Below are positions 10,122 through 21,603 of a stretch of DNA of 64,000 nucleotides, piece by piece. Positions within the stretch are counted from its first letter, which is position 1. Each line of letters starts with the position of its first letter. The notes below the pieces were generated by a model that made no database searches, was not told where the DNA came from, and saw only the letters and a program-made list of their open reading frames with translations. A program made the translations under genes and the position numbers. The DNA lies in contig JAIOJX010000006.1 of the NCBI GenBank assembly GCA_022376925.1, positions 56,570,658 to 56,634,657 on the forward strand, written 5' to 3'. The DNA comes from Tragulus kanchil. Taxonomy: Eukaryota; Chordata; Mammalia; Artiodactyla; Tragulidae.

Positions 10122-12737
10122 TGTGCTCAGCAAAGTCATCAACATGATTTGGTTTCAGGACATAGCCGACTTGGGATTCGAAGTCTCAGGATGAAAGCCT
10201 CACCCATTCCCTAATGTCAGCAAAATAATTGCTGAAATGCTTTTTTATCTCTTGCTGTAGGCTTTCATCCTCCTCCAGCAGGTGTTTGTGAGTCTCTTCC
10301 CCATCCACCTTGTTGGTTAGCTGGTTAGTCTCCTGAATATTTCTCTTCTGTACTCACTATACTGCTTCGAGTATCATTGGTTCAGTAAAGGAACTGAAAT
10401 GCACCAGCAGTTGTCCAACATAGAAAGGAATTGGCCTTACTGCTTTGGATTTGGTTTGCCCCTGGCTTTTCTCATGGCAATGCAGTTCTCCTACATTGTT
10501 AATGACTGCCTCTTCTCTATCCTCTTTCCTTTATTCATTATCAGCGCCAATGAAGAAAAGACCCCTGGCAAATCATACCTTTTCCAGTTGTGCCTTTTCT
10601 CCTTGGTGGTTTTCTTAAGCAAGACTCTTCCACAAGACGATCTACCTGAAGTCTGCCCTGAGCAGCTCCACTTCTGCAGAGAAATTCCCCTAACCACACC
10701 TATCTCCTGCCAGACTGAAGCTTGCTGCGACCCACTGAGTCGGTCACCACCATCTGGAGAGGTGAGTAGGATCAGAAGGACACTATAGCAGCTCTTTTCC
10801 TGGTTTACTTCCACCCTCCCTGACAGTGTCAACCTTTCTGCAGATTTGCCAGGGGAATCAAAGACTCCATCTGCAAAATTTGTACCATCTCAAAGCTAGA
10901 TGCTCGAATTCAGCAAAAAAGGAGCAGCATCAAAGAAGGGCTAGCAGTGTCCTGGTTCAGAGGAGAACCCAGAGCATAGAGAGGAAGCAAGAGACTGACT
11001 GAGTATTGTTAGTAGAATTTTTCAATGCTGTGCTTGGAATGGTAGAGTTTTCTGGTTCAGTCTCCTTTTGTTTTATCAAGTGTTTATTCCTGTCCTTCAG
11101 TCAGTAATGGACCAGATTATTGGTGATCCATTGCTACTTGGGGATGTCTGGTCATGGCTGGAGTTCTTCCTCATGTCAATTTTCAGTGGTCTCTGGGTGC
11201 TCCTCTTCTTTGTGCTCAGCAAAGTCATCAACATGATTTGGTTTCAGGACATAGCCGACTTGGGATTCGAAGTCTCAGGATGAAAGCCTCACCCATTCCC
11301 TAATGTCAGCAAAATAATTGCTGAAATGCTTTTTGATCTCTTGCTGTAGGCTCTCTTCCTCCTCCAGCAGGTGTTTGTGAGTCTCTTCCCCATCCACCTT
11401 GTTGGTTAGCTGGTTAGTCTCCTGAATATTTCTCTTCTGTACTCACTATACTGCTTCGAGTATCATTGGTTCAGTAAAGGAACTGAAATGCACCAGCAGT
11501 TGTCCAACATAGAAAGGAATTGGCCTTACTGCTTTGGATTTGGTTTGCCCCTGGCTTTTCTCATGGCAATGCAGTTCTCCTACATTGTTAATGACTGCCT
11601 CTTCTCTATCCTCTTTCCTTTATTCATTATCAGCGCCAATGAAGAAAAGACCCCTGGCAAATCATACCTTTTCCAGTTGTGCCTTTTCTCCTTGGTGGTT
11701 TTCTTAAGCAAGACTCTTCCACAAGACGATCTACCTGAAGTCTGCCCTGAGCAGCTCCACTTCTGCAGAGAAATTCCCCTAACCACACCTATCTCCTGCC
11801 AGACTGAAGCTTGCTGCGACCCACTGAGTCGGTCACCACCATCTGGAGAGGTGAGTAGGATCAGAAGGACACTATAGCAGCTCTTTTCCTGGTTTACTTC
11901 CACCCTCCCTGGGAAGACAGGGCCCACTCTGATACCAAGGGACATGCACACATTCTCTTCTCTCTGAGGAATCTGGATTTTTTTCTCTTGTGCACATAAG
12001 GCTGAATCTTCCTGATACCAGTATGGATTTTAAACACCGGTGGGTCTGAAAGGACCACAGATTTTTCTACAACTCTTTTCTAGCATTTTCCAGCTGCGTA
12101 CCTGGACTAATATGAATACTCTTTATCCCTGGGCCATTTCCCCTCCCACTTCCCATTCCTGCCTTCCACCGCCCTTGGGTGAATAGATTTTTGTAATTCT
12201 AGCTGTTGTATTTTGTGGACCTGTTGTTTTGGTTTTTCTGTGAAGCACACGTCTTGGATGTGGGAGGTACAGGAGGCTCCACTGCTCCTAGTCACTGCCT
12301 TTATATCCATCACTATCTTGGTTCTTATAACTCAGGTTAGATTTTGTTCTCTTGCTACACTGCATAAAAACAAAACAAAACAAAAGCCTGAAGAGATGTA
12401 ACAGGAGGAAAGACCTCACAGCCAGATCTCCGCTGGGTTTGAGAAGCAATTTTCCTTCTTGCCCTTGAAGGGGAAAAAGCTTTTTTCACTGGTACAATTT
12501 AAAGCTTCCCCAATGATACGGAGGTACCAATTTTGGACAAGTGCCATTGCAACATGGAGTGCTGAGAGGACCTGACCTTTAAACTCTGGACATCTGAACT
12601 TGACTGTTGGACGCTGCTGGGTCTGTCTGGTGTCTCCAAGGAATATTGGGTGCTGAAAATAGGAACTGAAGGGGTAAACTTATCAAATCCATTAAACCTG
12701 TGATTGGTTAAGGGAAAACAAAAACAAAAACAAAAAC
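8404..12737 (+). pseudogene. EI24: Processed pseudogene of EI24 (etoposide-induced 2.4 / PIG8)
   Basis: EI24 is a multi-pass ER membrane protein linked to p53 response and autophagy. Matching blocks occur in order without introns: a start codon at 8634 followed by MADSV-like codons; [11 protein letters not shown] and QSIERKQE (about 8755-8805); a membrane block from 8886 with FIPVLQSV and [28 protein letters not shown]; then [10 protein letters not shown] and [25 protein letters not shown] and KTPGK. Stops and frameshifts break it, for example after the first 27 codons. A 3' UTR-like stretch follows, with ATTAAA at about 12692 and an A-rich tail at 12713-12737, the marks of L1-mediated retrocopying. 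It lies between gag matrix and gag capsid sequence of the ERV. Two tandem duplications (7922-10121, 9732-11909) repeat parts, so the real retrocopy is about 2.1 kb. I found no target-site duplication. Confidence 0.88.
9732..11909 (+). repeat. Tandem duplication 4 (offset 1089)
   Basis: 9732-10820 recurs at 10821-11909 and covers most of the EI24 coding part. Internal differences are few, for example near 10243-10270 against 11332-11358. The EI24 5' coding piece therefore appears three times in all (about 8640, 9733 and 10822). Confidence 0.95.
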
Positions 12738-13420
12738 CTCTGCCCTCTCACCTCACTCTTCAGGTCTTTCTCTTTTTCTTTCTCTCTAAAACTTCCTCAT
12801 GGCAGACCTCCCCCTTCCCTTTAGCTCAGACTCGGAATTCCCGAGCTGCCCCTGCCTCTTACACTTGGGTCAGCTCTTTCTGCAAAGCCTGACTCCTCCT
12901 GTCCCCTCCCATCTCCCATTACTGGAATGAAACATTCACAAAGTTTCCCCACTTTTCTATACAAATTTGCCCCCGCTACATAATCTGTTCTCTCTCAGAG
13001 ATGTAGCAGGGGCAGAAGGCACAGTCAGGGTCACCCCAGCACTCTGACAGACACTCTCTTCTTACATACACAATTTATATGCCAGTCAGCCCCAAATATC
13101 TGAAAAAAACTCAAAAAGTCAAAACAGAGACCTCAGACTCCACATCTAAATACGGCCTTCTGAGATTTTAACTACAAAGAGCACAGGATCAAATGTGAAA
13201 AAGAGAGACCCCTGCAGGCCCTTAGACCACATAAGGCCAGGTCTGATATGCTGAGACCCCACAATCCTGCCTGACATCATAGTGGAAACCCGAGATACTG
13301 GGCTAAGGCATGCACAAACATAGGCCTTCCTCTAACCTGTGGACAATGGGACACTGGAAGATGGACTGCTCCCAGGGCCAGTCATCCCAGCCCTAGGTTC
13401 AGTTCTCTGGGCACGCCCAC
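12738..13420 (+). pseudogene. gag: ERV gag capsid and nucleocapsid remnant
   Basis: Near 12995-13035 the DNA reads LRDVAGAEGTVRV, a stretch typical of the start of the class I ERV capsid. At 13349-13369 it reads GHWKMDC, the second half of a CCHC zinc knuckle, the nucleocapsid RNA-binding motif. The two upstream cysteines are not readable in the same frame, so the knuckle is broken. Several stops lie between. It continues the gag gene left of the EI24 insertion. Confidence 0.6.
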
Positions 13421-13483
13421 CCATATGCTTAAGTGTGAGAATAAAGAAGCCTAGGCTCTTCTGCCTCCATTGCCCACCACAAT

Positions 13484-13711
13484 GTGTCCAGAAAGCCTAA
13501 GATAACAGGTTCGATGGCCAACTGGACATTATCTTTTGTGGTCAACACTGGGGCAACACTCTCCTCACTGAATGACCAGGATCCTCCACTAAAAGACTTA
13601 CAACCCATCATGAGAGTCTCAGACATAATTAAATACCCTCAGGTGACAACACCTGCTCCCTGCTCTTTTAGAGATCTTACTTTAACCCATTCCCTCCTTA
13701 TAATGCCCTAA
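13484..13711 (+). pseudogene. pro: ERV protease remnant with Asp-to-Asn change at the active site
   Basis: The frame contains FVVNTGATLSSL. Retroviral aspartic proteases have Asp-Thr/Ser-Gly-Ala at this place, where the aspartate does the catalysis. Here the codon at 13544-13546 is AAC (Asn), so the enzyme would be dead even if translated. It lies just downstream of the zinc-knuckle remnant, the normal gag-pro order. Confidence 0.65.
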
Positions 13712-14593
13712 TGCACTATGTCTTTCTTAGATGAGACCTTCATCAGCTTATTTACACATTACCCCTTAAACTGGGCTTCTATATTTCTTATACAAACTGG
13801 TCCTGACAAAAGTCATCCAATCCCTAAGCTCCTCATCCAGTCTTTCTCCTAACTTCCTAAGCCCCCCCTTTTTTATTCACCAATCCTCTACAGACCACCC
13901 CTCATCAATCCTATTGTCTGAAAGCCAGGTCTTCCCTAACCGACTCAATTCCCGAGCTGCCCCTGCCTCTTACACTTGGGTCAGCTCTTTCTGCAAAGCC
14001 TGACTCCTCCTGTCCCCTCCCATCTCCCATTACTGGAATGAAACATTCACAAAGTTTCCCACTTTTCTATACAAATTTGCCCCCGCTACATAATCTGTTC
14101 TCTCTCAGAGATGTAGCAGGGGCAGAAGGCACAGTCAGGGTCACCCCAGCACTCTGACAGACACTCTCTTCTTACATACACAATTTATATGCCAGTCAGC
14201 CCCAAATATCTGAAAAAAACTCAAAAAGTCAAAACAGAGACCTCAGACTCCACATCTAAATACGGCCTTCTGAGATTTTAACTACAAAGAGCACAGGATC
14301 AAATGTGAAAAAGAGAGACCCCTGCAGGCCCTTAGACCACATAAGGCCAGGTCTGATATGCTGAGACCCCACAATCCTGCCTGACATCATAGTGGAAACC
14401 CGAGATACTGGGCTAAGGCATGCACAAACATAGGCCTTCCTCTAACCTGTGGACAATGGGACACTGGAAGATGGACTGCTCCCAGGGCCAGTCATCCCAG
14501 CCCTAGGTTCAGTTCTCTGGGCACGCCCACCCATATGCTTAAGTGTGAGAATAAAGAAGCCTAGGCTCTTCTGCCTCCATTGCCCACCACAAT

Positions 14594-14821
14594 GTGTCCA
14601 GAAAGCCTAAGATAACAGGTTCGATGGCCAACTGGACATTATCTTTTGTGGTCAACACTGGGGCAACACTCTCCTCACTGAATGACCAGGATCCTCCACT
14701 AAAAGACTTACAACCCATCATGAGAGTCTCAGACATAATTAAATACCCTCAGGTGACAACACCTGCTCCCTGCTCTTTTAGAGATCTTACTTTAACCCAT
14801 TCCCTCCTTATAATGCCCTAA
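14594..14821 (+). pseudogene. pro: Second copy of the ERV protease remnant (assembly duplicate)
   Basis: Same frame and same Asn-Thr-Gly-Ala motif, displaced by 1110 bases with identical flanks. The zinc-knuckle remnant likewise recurs at 14459-14479. Confidence 0.65.
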
Positions 14822-17037
14822 TGCACTATGTCTTTCTTAGATGAGACCTTCATCAGCTTATTTACACATTACCCCTTAAACTGGGCTTCTATATTTCTTA
14901 TACAAACTGGTCCTGACAAAAGTCATCCAATCCCTAAGCTCCTCATCCAGTCTTTCTCCTAACTTCCTAAGCCTCTTCCCCTCCCACAATCTCTTCTCCC
15001 AGTCTCTTCAAGCCTACTGTAGAATCCTCTGACAGACCACCCCCTCATCAATCCTATTGTCTGAAAGACAGGCAGGCCTAAAATAACTTCTCACCCTAAA
15101 ATCTATCACAGTCCCCCTCACCCATTCTAGAAAAGTATACTGACCTCTGTTTTCACCCAAAAGCTTTTAAATTTCTTCAAACGGCTCAAAATACTTTCAT
15201 TATGCCTAAGTCTAATACAAGTTAAATCTTTTAGATAAACCCTATTAAGAATGATCTTGCTTTAAAAATGTCTGTCTAAAATAGTCCCTCCAGTTAATGT
15301 TCAGTGCCATCGTAAAATATTCCCTATGAGAAAACAATGATTTTAAAAAAATTATCACTGATATTTATACTTGCCAATTCAAATGCTAATATAAAGGTCA
15401 GTTCTTGAGTGCTAAAAAAAGTGAGATGAGTGTTTTTCATAAAGAAGGCATAAAAATGGAATTTTATCTTATGAGGGAAAAAGGAAATAAGTCTGACTTA
15501 CAGATCGCTGTTTTAAGATGGGAAAATAAAATGGACACAGAAAGGGATGAGAAGGTTTATGGAAATGTACACTGAGAAATAAAGTTTATGCATATTTAAG
15601 CACAAATCCTAAAACTTTAAAACTAACTGCAGCTCAACCTCTTCAACAGACATTATAAGAACCCAGGTTCTGCCTCAGACAAGTCACTCCCCTCCTCATC
15701 AGTTAAAGACTCTCGTCCTATAATTTTTCTCTTTCTCTCTTGATTCCTTCACAGACTTCCTTGAATCTGGAACCTCTAATCCAGCCTCTTGATTTCAGCC
15801 TCCTTATCCAAAAAAGTCAGGATCAGGAGACTCTCCAGATTTCACCCCACCCCGATCTTCTACACTTTCTGCCTTCCCTTCTTTGTCCTAAGGGATGAAA
15901 ACCTTAAGCTCAATACTCTTCGGCATCACACCCTTCTTAGTAATGCACTATGTCTTTCTTAGATGAGACCTTCATCAGCTTATTTACACATTACCCCTTA
16001 AACTGGGCTTCTATATTTCTTATACAAACTGGTCCTGACAAAAGTCATCCAATCCCTAAGCTCCTCATCCAGTCTTTCTCCTAACTTCCTAAGCCTCTTC
16101 CCCTCCCACAATCTCTTCTCCCAGTCTCTTCAAGCCTACTGTAGAATCCTCTGACAGACCACCCCCTCATCAATCCTATTGTCTGAAAGACAGGCAGGCC
16201 TAAAATAACTTCTCACCCTAAAATCTATCACAGTCCCCCTCACCCATTCTAGAAAAGTATACTGACCTCTGTTTTCACCCAAAAGCTTTTAAATTTCTTC
16301 AAACGGCTCAAAATACTTTCATTATGCCTAAGTCTAATACAAGTTAAATCTTTTAGATAAACCCTATTAAGAATGATCTTGCTTTAAAAATGTCTGTCTA
16401 AAATAGTCCCTCCAGTTAATGTTCAGTGCCATCGTAAAATATTCCCTATGAGAAAACAATGATTTTAAAAAAATTATCACTGATATTTATACTTGCCAAT
16501 TCAAATGCTAATATAAAGGTCAGTTCTTGAGTGCTAAAAAAAGTGAGATGAGTGTTTTTCATAAAGAAGGCATAAAAATGGAATTTTATCTTATGAGGGA
16601 AAAAGGAAATAAGTCTGACTTACAGATCGCTGTTTTAAGATGGGAAAATAAAATGGACACAGAAAGGGATGAGAAGGTTTATGGAAATGTACACTGAGAA
16701 ATAAAGTTTATGCATATTTAAGCACAAATCCTAAAACTTTAAAACTAACTGCAGCTCAACCTCTTCAACAGACATTATAAGAACCCAGGTTCTGCCTCAG
16801 ACAAGTCACTCCCCTCCTCATCAGTTAAAGACTCTCGTCCTATAATTTTTCTCTTTCTCTCTTGATTCCTTCACAGACTTCCTTGAATCTGGAACCTCTA
16901 ATCCAGCCTCTTGATTTCAGCCTCCTTATCCAAAAAAGTCAGGATCAGGAGACTCTCCAGATTTCACCCCACCCCGATCTTCTACACTTTCTGCCTTCCC
17001 TTCTTTGTCCTAAGGGATGAAAACCTTAAGCTCAATA
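14819..17037 (+). repeat. Tandem duplication 6 (offset 1122)
   Basis: 14819-15915 recurs at 15941-17037. The 25 junction bases (15916-15940) resemble a noisy version of the true continuation after 17037 (catcacaccc against cctcacaccc). Confidence 0.95.
14822..17016 (+). mobile_element. Degraded ERV internal DNA, probably pol, no readable enzyme
   Basis: C- and A-rich sequence between the protease remnant and a possible env start. I cannot read RT, RNase H or integrase motifs. After removing the duplications only about 1.1 kb separates the protease from the env-like ATG, far less than a full pol gene, so most of pol has probably been deleted. Confidence 0.45.
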
Positions 17038-17118
17038 TTTCTCTTCCTTGTGGCTACCTCACACCCTAATATTTTTTTACCAAAATACCTAAATCAGACT
17101 GTTCTTCTGACTACTTAG
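17017..17118 (+). pseudogene. Possible ERV env N-terminus (signal-peptide-like), truncated
   Basis: A 33-codon frame opens MKTLSSIFLFLVATSHP: one basic residue, a hydrophobic core, then a polar stretch, the form of a signal peptide. Its position after gag, pro and a shortened pol fits the start of an envelope gene, but I see no further env motif. It stops at 17116-17118 and L1 sequence begins about 100 bases on. A chance hydrophobic frame is possible. Confidence 0.35.
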
Positions 17119-17395
17119 TCTTTTACAGTCTCAAAATCCCTCTCTATTATCTACCTGCTTCACTTATCTCAGGCTGCAGATCAGGCCTTCCCAGTCCCAA
17201 CTGGTGTTTGGGTGATTTTTGCCTCCGGTTTCCACAGAAGCAGCCCTATTGTGTAGTCTTTGTTATTTTCTTCTAGGAATGTTTTTAGTTCTCTTTTGAT
17301 TTGTTTGGTGATCTCTTTGTTTTTTAGGAATGTGTTTTTTAATCGCCATGTGTTTGTATTTTTAGCATTTTTATTCTTGTAATTGATATCAAGTC

Positions 17396-17918
17396 TCATA
17401 GTGTTGTGGTCAGAAAAGATGGTTGACATGATTTCAATTTTTTAAAATTTATTGAGGTTTGACTTGTGGCCCAAGATGTGGTCAGTCCTGGAGAATTTAC
17501 CCTGTGCGCTTGAGAGAAATTGCATTCTCCCAATTTTGGGTGGAATGTCCTAAAGATATCAACAAGATCCAACTCTTCCAATGTGTCATTGAAGGCTTGT
17601 GATTCCTTACTAATTTTCTCTTTTGATGATGTGTCCATTTGTGCAAGAAGGGTGTTAAAGTCTCCTACTAATATTGTGCTATTGTCAATTTCTTCTTTTA
17701 TGTCTGAAAGTGTTTGTCTTATGTATTGGGGTGCTCCTGTGTTGGATGCATAGATATTTATGATTGTTATGTCTTCCTCTTGGATCGATCCCTTGATCAT
17801 TATGTAGTGTCCTGCCTTGTCTCTCGTAATCTTTAATTTGAGTTCTATTTTGTCTAATATGTGGATTGCTATTCAAGTTTTCTTTTGATTTCCATTTGCA
17901 TGGAATATCTTTTTCCAT
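17396..17918 (-). pseudogene. L1 ORF2 endonuclease remnant
   Basis: Two overlapping minus-strand frames cover the L1 endonuclease: FRHKRRN end-block, YASNTGAPQYIRQTLSDI, and GDFNTLLAQMDTSS (the conserved GDFN motif of the APE-type fold). A frameshift near 17700 breaks it. Confidence 0.8.
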
Positions 17919-18144
17919 CCTCTCACTTTTAATCGACGAGTGTCTTTAGATCTGAAGTGAGTTTCTTGTAGCTAGCATATGTATGGTATTGTTTTTGTAT
18001 CCATTCAGTCAGTCTGTGTCTTCTGCTTGGGACATTTTAGTCCATTTACATTTAAAGTAAATATTGATACAAATGATCCTATTGTCATATTCTTAGATGT
18101 TATGATGGGTTTCCTTTGTAGATCTTTTTCTTCTTCTTTTGTAC

Positions 18145-18399
18145 TTATTGCCTATAAAAGTCCTTTAACACTTGTTGTAAGGCTGGTTTGGTGTTACTAA
18201 ATTCTTTTAATTTTTGCTTATCTGTAATGTTTTTGATTTCTCCATCAATTTTGAATGATATCCTTGAAGGGTAGAGGATTCTTGGTTGCAGATTATTCTG
18301 TTCCAGTGCTTTAAATGTGTCTTGCCATTCCCTTCTGGCCTGCAGAGTTTCTGCTGAAAGATCAACTGTTAAACGTATGGGCTTTCCCTTGTATGTCAC
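18145..18399 (-). pseudogene. L1 ORF1 C-terminal domain remnant
   Basis: An 84-residue frame with AETLQARREWQDTFKALE and LYPSRISFKIDGEIKN, the C-terminal domain of L1 ORF1p. The N-terminal half lies at 18800-19024 in a separate frame, so ORF1 is interrupted. Confidence 0.85.
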
Positions 18400-18799
18400 T
18401 AGTTACTTTTCCCTTGCTGCTTTTAGAGTTCTGTCTTTGTGTTTAATTTGTGTTAACTTAATTGATATGTGTCTTGGTGTGTTTCTTCTCGGATTAATCT
18501 GTACAGTATTCTTTGAGCTTCTTGGATTTGATTGACTATTTCTTCTCCCATGTTGGGGAAATTTTCATGTACAATGTCTTCAAATTTTTTCTTTTATCCT
18601 TTCTTTTTTTCTTCTTTTTCTGGAACCCCTATAATTCAAACATTAGTGAGTTGGATATTATCTCAGAGGTCTCTGAGACTATCCTCTACTCTCTTCATCC
18701 TTTGAGCTTGATTTTGCTCTTCAGCAGTTACTTCCACCATTCTATCTTCCAGCTCAATTATCAAGTCTTCTGCCTCAGATACTCTGCTCTTGAATACTT

Positions 18800-19024
18800 C
18801 TAGAGTAGTTTTAAGTTCAGCAACTGAGCTGGTTGTCTCTTCAATGTTTTATAAGTTCTTGTATTTCTTTCTTCAGTGTTAGTTGATTTTTTCATTTTCT
18901 CTAAAATTCTATTTTCAGCGTTTTGGATCATCATTAATATCATTCTTCTGAATTTGCTTTCAGAAAGTTTGTCTAACTCATCTCCATTTATCTGGAATTG
19001 TGTGTTTGTAGATTGTTCATTCAT
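18800..19024 (-). pseudogene. L1 ORF1 N-terminal remnant
   Basis: Frame starts MNEQSTNTQFQINGDELDKL and goes on to charged, coiled-coil-like sequence (ILEKMKKSTNTEERN), as in the ORF1p N-terminal region. It stops before reaching the C-terminal domain. Confidence 0.75.
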
Positions 19025-19390
19025 TTGTGCAGTATTTCTCTGTTTTTTTCATTATTATTATTAATTTTTTACACTATGTTTGGGCTTTCCTTTTCCCAGA
19101 CTTTGAGTTATGTCCGTGGGTGTTTGCTGTTTGGATGAGGTGTCTTATTCAGGGTGATGTTGATGGTTGGGTGATGTCAGGACTTGCACACAAGTGTTTG
19201 CCTCTGTTGAAGTTCTCGCTGTTCAGTGCTCTTTAGTGTTAGGTGTTCTCTGGTATTGTAGAGTTTTGGAGTCAGTGCTGCCTCCCTAAAACCCTTGGGC
19301 TTGTTGCCTGACCAGGGAATGAAGGTTTCACAGCTGATATGCTATGCCATTAAATGGTATTAAAGCATATATAGACTTATGAGAAACAGA

Positions 19391-21603
19391 ATGTGTACCT
19401 TTGACAAAGGGCAATTAAAATATCACACAAATACTATCTAGCATCCTGGATTATGCACAGAAACATAAACAATCATAACATAACCCAAACAGTCCAAAAA
19501 AATATAGTACAATACTTTAGTACAATGAATAGAGAAAACCAAGAATGATATCTACCTGTCAATAACCAAACTAATTAAGGCACAAATTGGAGAACTGCTA
19601 GAGTGGGGTCCCAATTGGAGATTAGGTAATGAAAACAAAACAGACTAAGAAATATGGTGGGGAAAGGGAAAAAGAGAAAGGAAGGATAGAAGAGAAATAT
19701 AGAATAATAATACAAATTTAAATATATGGAGATAAAGATTTGTATGTATTAGAGTTTAGTGCTGATGGAAAAGAACATCAGAGAAATCAAGGAAATAGTT
19801 GTAAAAGAGGTAATGCCACATACAAAAAAATCAAAAATTCAAATGGAGAAAAATATATAAAAAATACAGAAAAACAAAACAACAATAATAAGGAGAAACA
19901 AAACCCCCACAGACCCACAAAAGGCCAATGTAGAATCAGAAGTATATAACCAAAATAAAATGTGCTGTTTAAAAGAAAAGAAAAAAAAATTGGTAATCTT
20001 GAATATATTCAATCTTACTGATAAGATCGATAGCTGTGACAGCAGTGTTCAATGGAGGAAAGAAAAGGAAAAGAAGAAAAAGAACAGTCAGGGGTGGAGG
20101 AAAAAAAAAATCCAGTGGTAAATCCAGTTCCAGTCACAATGTAAAAATACTGGATGTTTTTGCTCTTCTCTCTCTTGCTGACTATTCGGGAATTATCAGT
20201 CTTTTTATTCCCTCTGGAAGTGGTCGGATCTGAAAGCCTCTTTTACTGCTTTTGTGGATTTTTGCCTATTCCAGAGCTAAAAGGCCTGCCCTGGCTGACC
20301 CTGGCAATTTCTTAATCACTAATACAGCTACCTTTGTTGCTGGTTGGAGTTAATTTCCCTCCCTGTCGTTTGACCTGCAACCAAACTATGGTAGGAGTAA
20401 TGGCGTCTTTCTCAAAAGGAAATATTCACTCATGCACTATCAGAAATACTGTGGCAATGTCCTTGACCCTGCTGCATAGCAAATTTTAAATATTAGATCT
20501 TATGAAGAAACAAAAAATGTGTACCTTTGACAAAGGGCAATTAAAATATCACACAAATACTATCTAGCATCCTGGATTATGCACAGAAACATAAACAATC
20601 ATAACATAACCCAAACAGTCCAAAAAAATATAGTACAATACTTTAGTACAATGAATAGAGAAAACCAAGAATGATATCTACCTGTCAATAACCAAACTAA
20701 TTAAGGCACAAATTGGAGAACTGCTAGAGTGGGGTCCCAATTGGAGATTAGGTAATGAAAACAAAACAGACTAAGAAATATGGTGGGGAAAGGGAAAAAG
20801 AGAAAGGAAGGATAGAAGAGAAATATAGAATAATAATACAAATTTAAATATATGGAGATAAAGATTTGTATGTATTAGAGTTTAGTGCTGATGGAAAAGA
20901 ACATCAGAGAAATCAAGGAAATAGTTGTAAAAGAGGTAATGCCACATACAAAAAAATCAAAAATTCAAATGGAGAAAAATATATAAAAAATACAGAAAAA
21001 CAAAACAACAATAATAAGGAGAAACAAAACCCCCACAGACCCACAAAAGGCCAATGTAGAATCAGAAGTATATAACCAAAATAAAATGTGCTGTTTAAAA
21101 GAAAAGAAAAAAAAATTGGTAATCTTGAATATATTCAATCTTACTGATAAGATCGATAGCTGTGACAGCAGTGTTCAATGGAGGAAAGAAAAGGAAAAGA
21201 AGAAAAAGAACAGTCAGGGGTGGAGGAAAAAAAAAATCCAGTGGTAAATCCAGTTCCAGTCACAATGTAAAAATACTGGATGTTTTTGCTCTTCTCTCTC
21301 TTGCTGACTATTCGGGAATTATCAGTCTTTTTATTCCCTCTGGAAGTGGTCGGATCTGAAAGCCTCTTTTACTGCTTTTGTGGATTTTTGCCTATTCCAG
21401 AGCTAAAAGGCCTGCCCTGGCTGACCCTGGCAATTTCTTAATCACTAATACAGCTACCTTTGTTGCTGGTTGGAGTTAATTTCCCTCCCTGTCGTTTGAC
21501 CTGCAACCAAACTATGGTAGGAGTAATGGCGTCTTTCTCAAAAAGGAAATATTCACTCATGCACTATCAGAAATACTGTGGCAATGTCCTTGACCCTGCT
21601 GCA
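19391..21603 (+). repeat. Tandem duplication 7 (offset 1126)
   Basis: 19391-20476 recurs at 20517-21603. The junction stretch 20477-20516 aligns imperfectly with the true left flank (about 19360-19390), so the overlap extends into low-quality sequence. Confidence 0.95.

Larger units (their letters stand above)
12836..14973 (+). repeat. Tandem duplication 5 (offset 1110-1111)
   Basis: 12836-13863 recurs at 13947-14973. After 13863 the first copy runs on for about 80 bases (13864-13945) as a shortened, error-rich version of the sequence found cleanly at 14974-15070, for example tcatcaatcctattgtctga in both. Confidence 0.95.

Noticed and set aside
17520..17753. Plus-strand frames over the minus-strand L1s as genes
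   Set aside because: They are antisense shadows of L1 ORF2 and ORF1. The minus-strand reading gives the conserved motifs.
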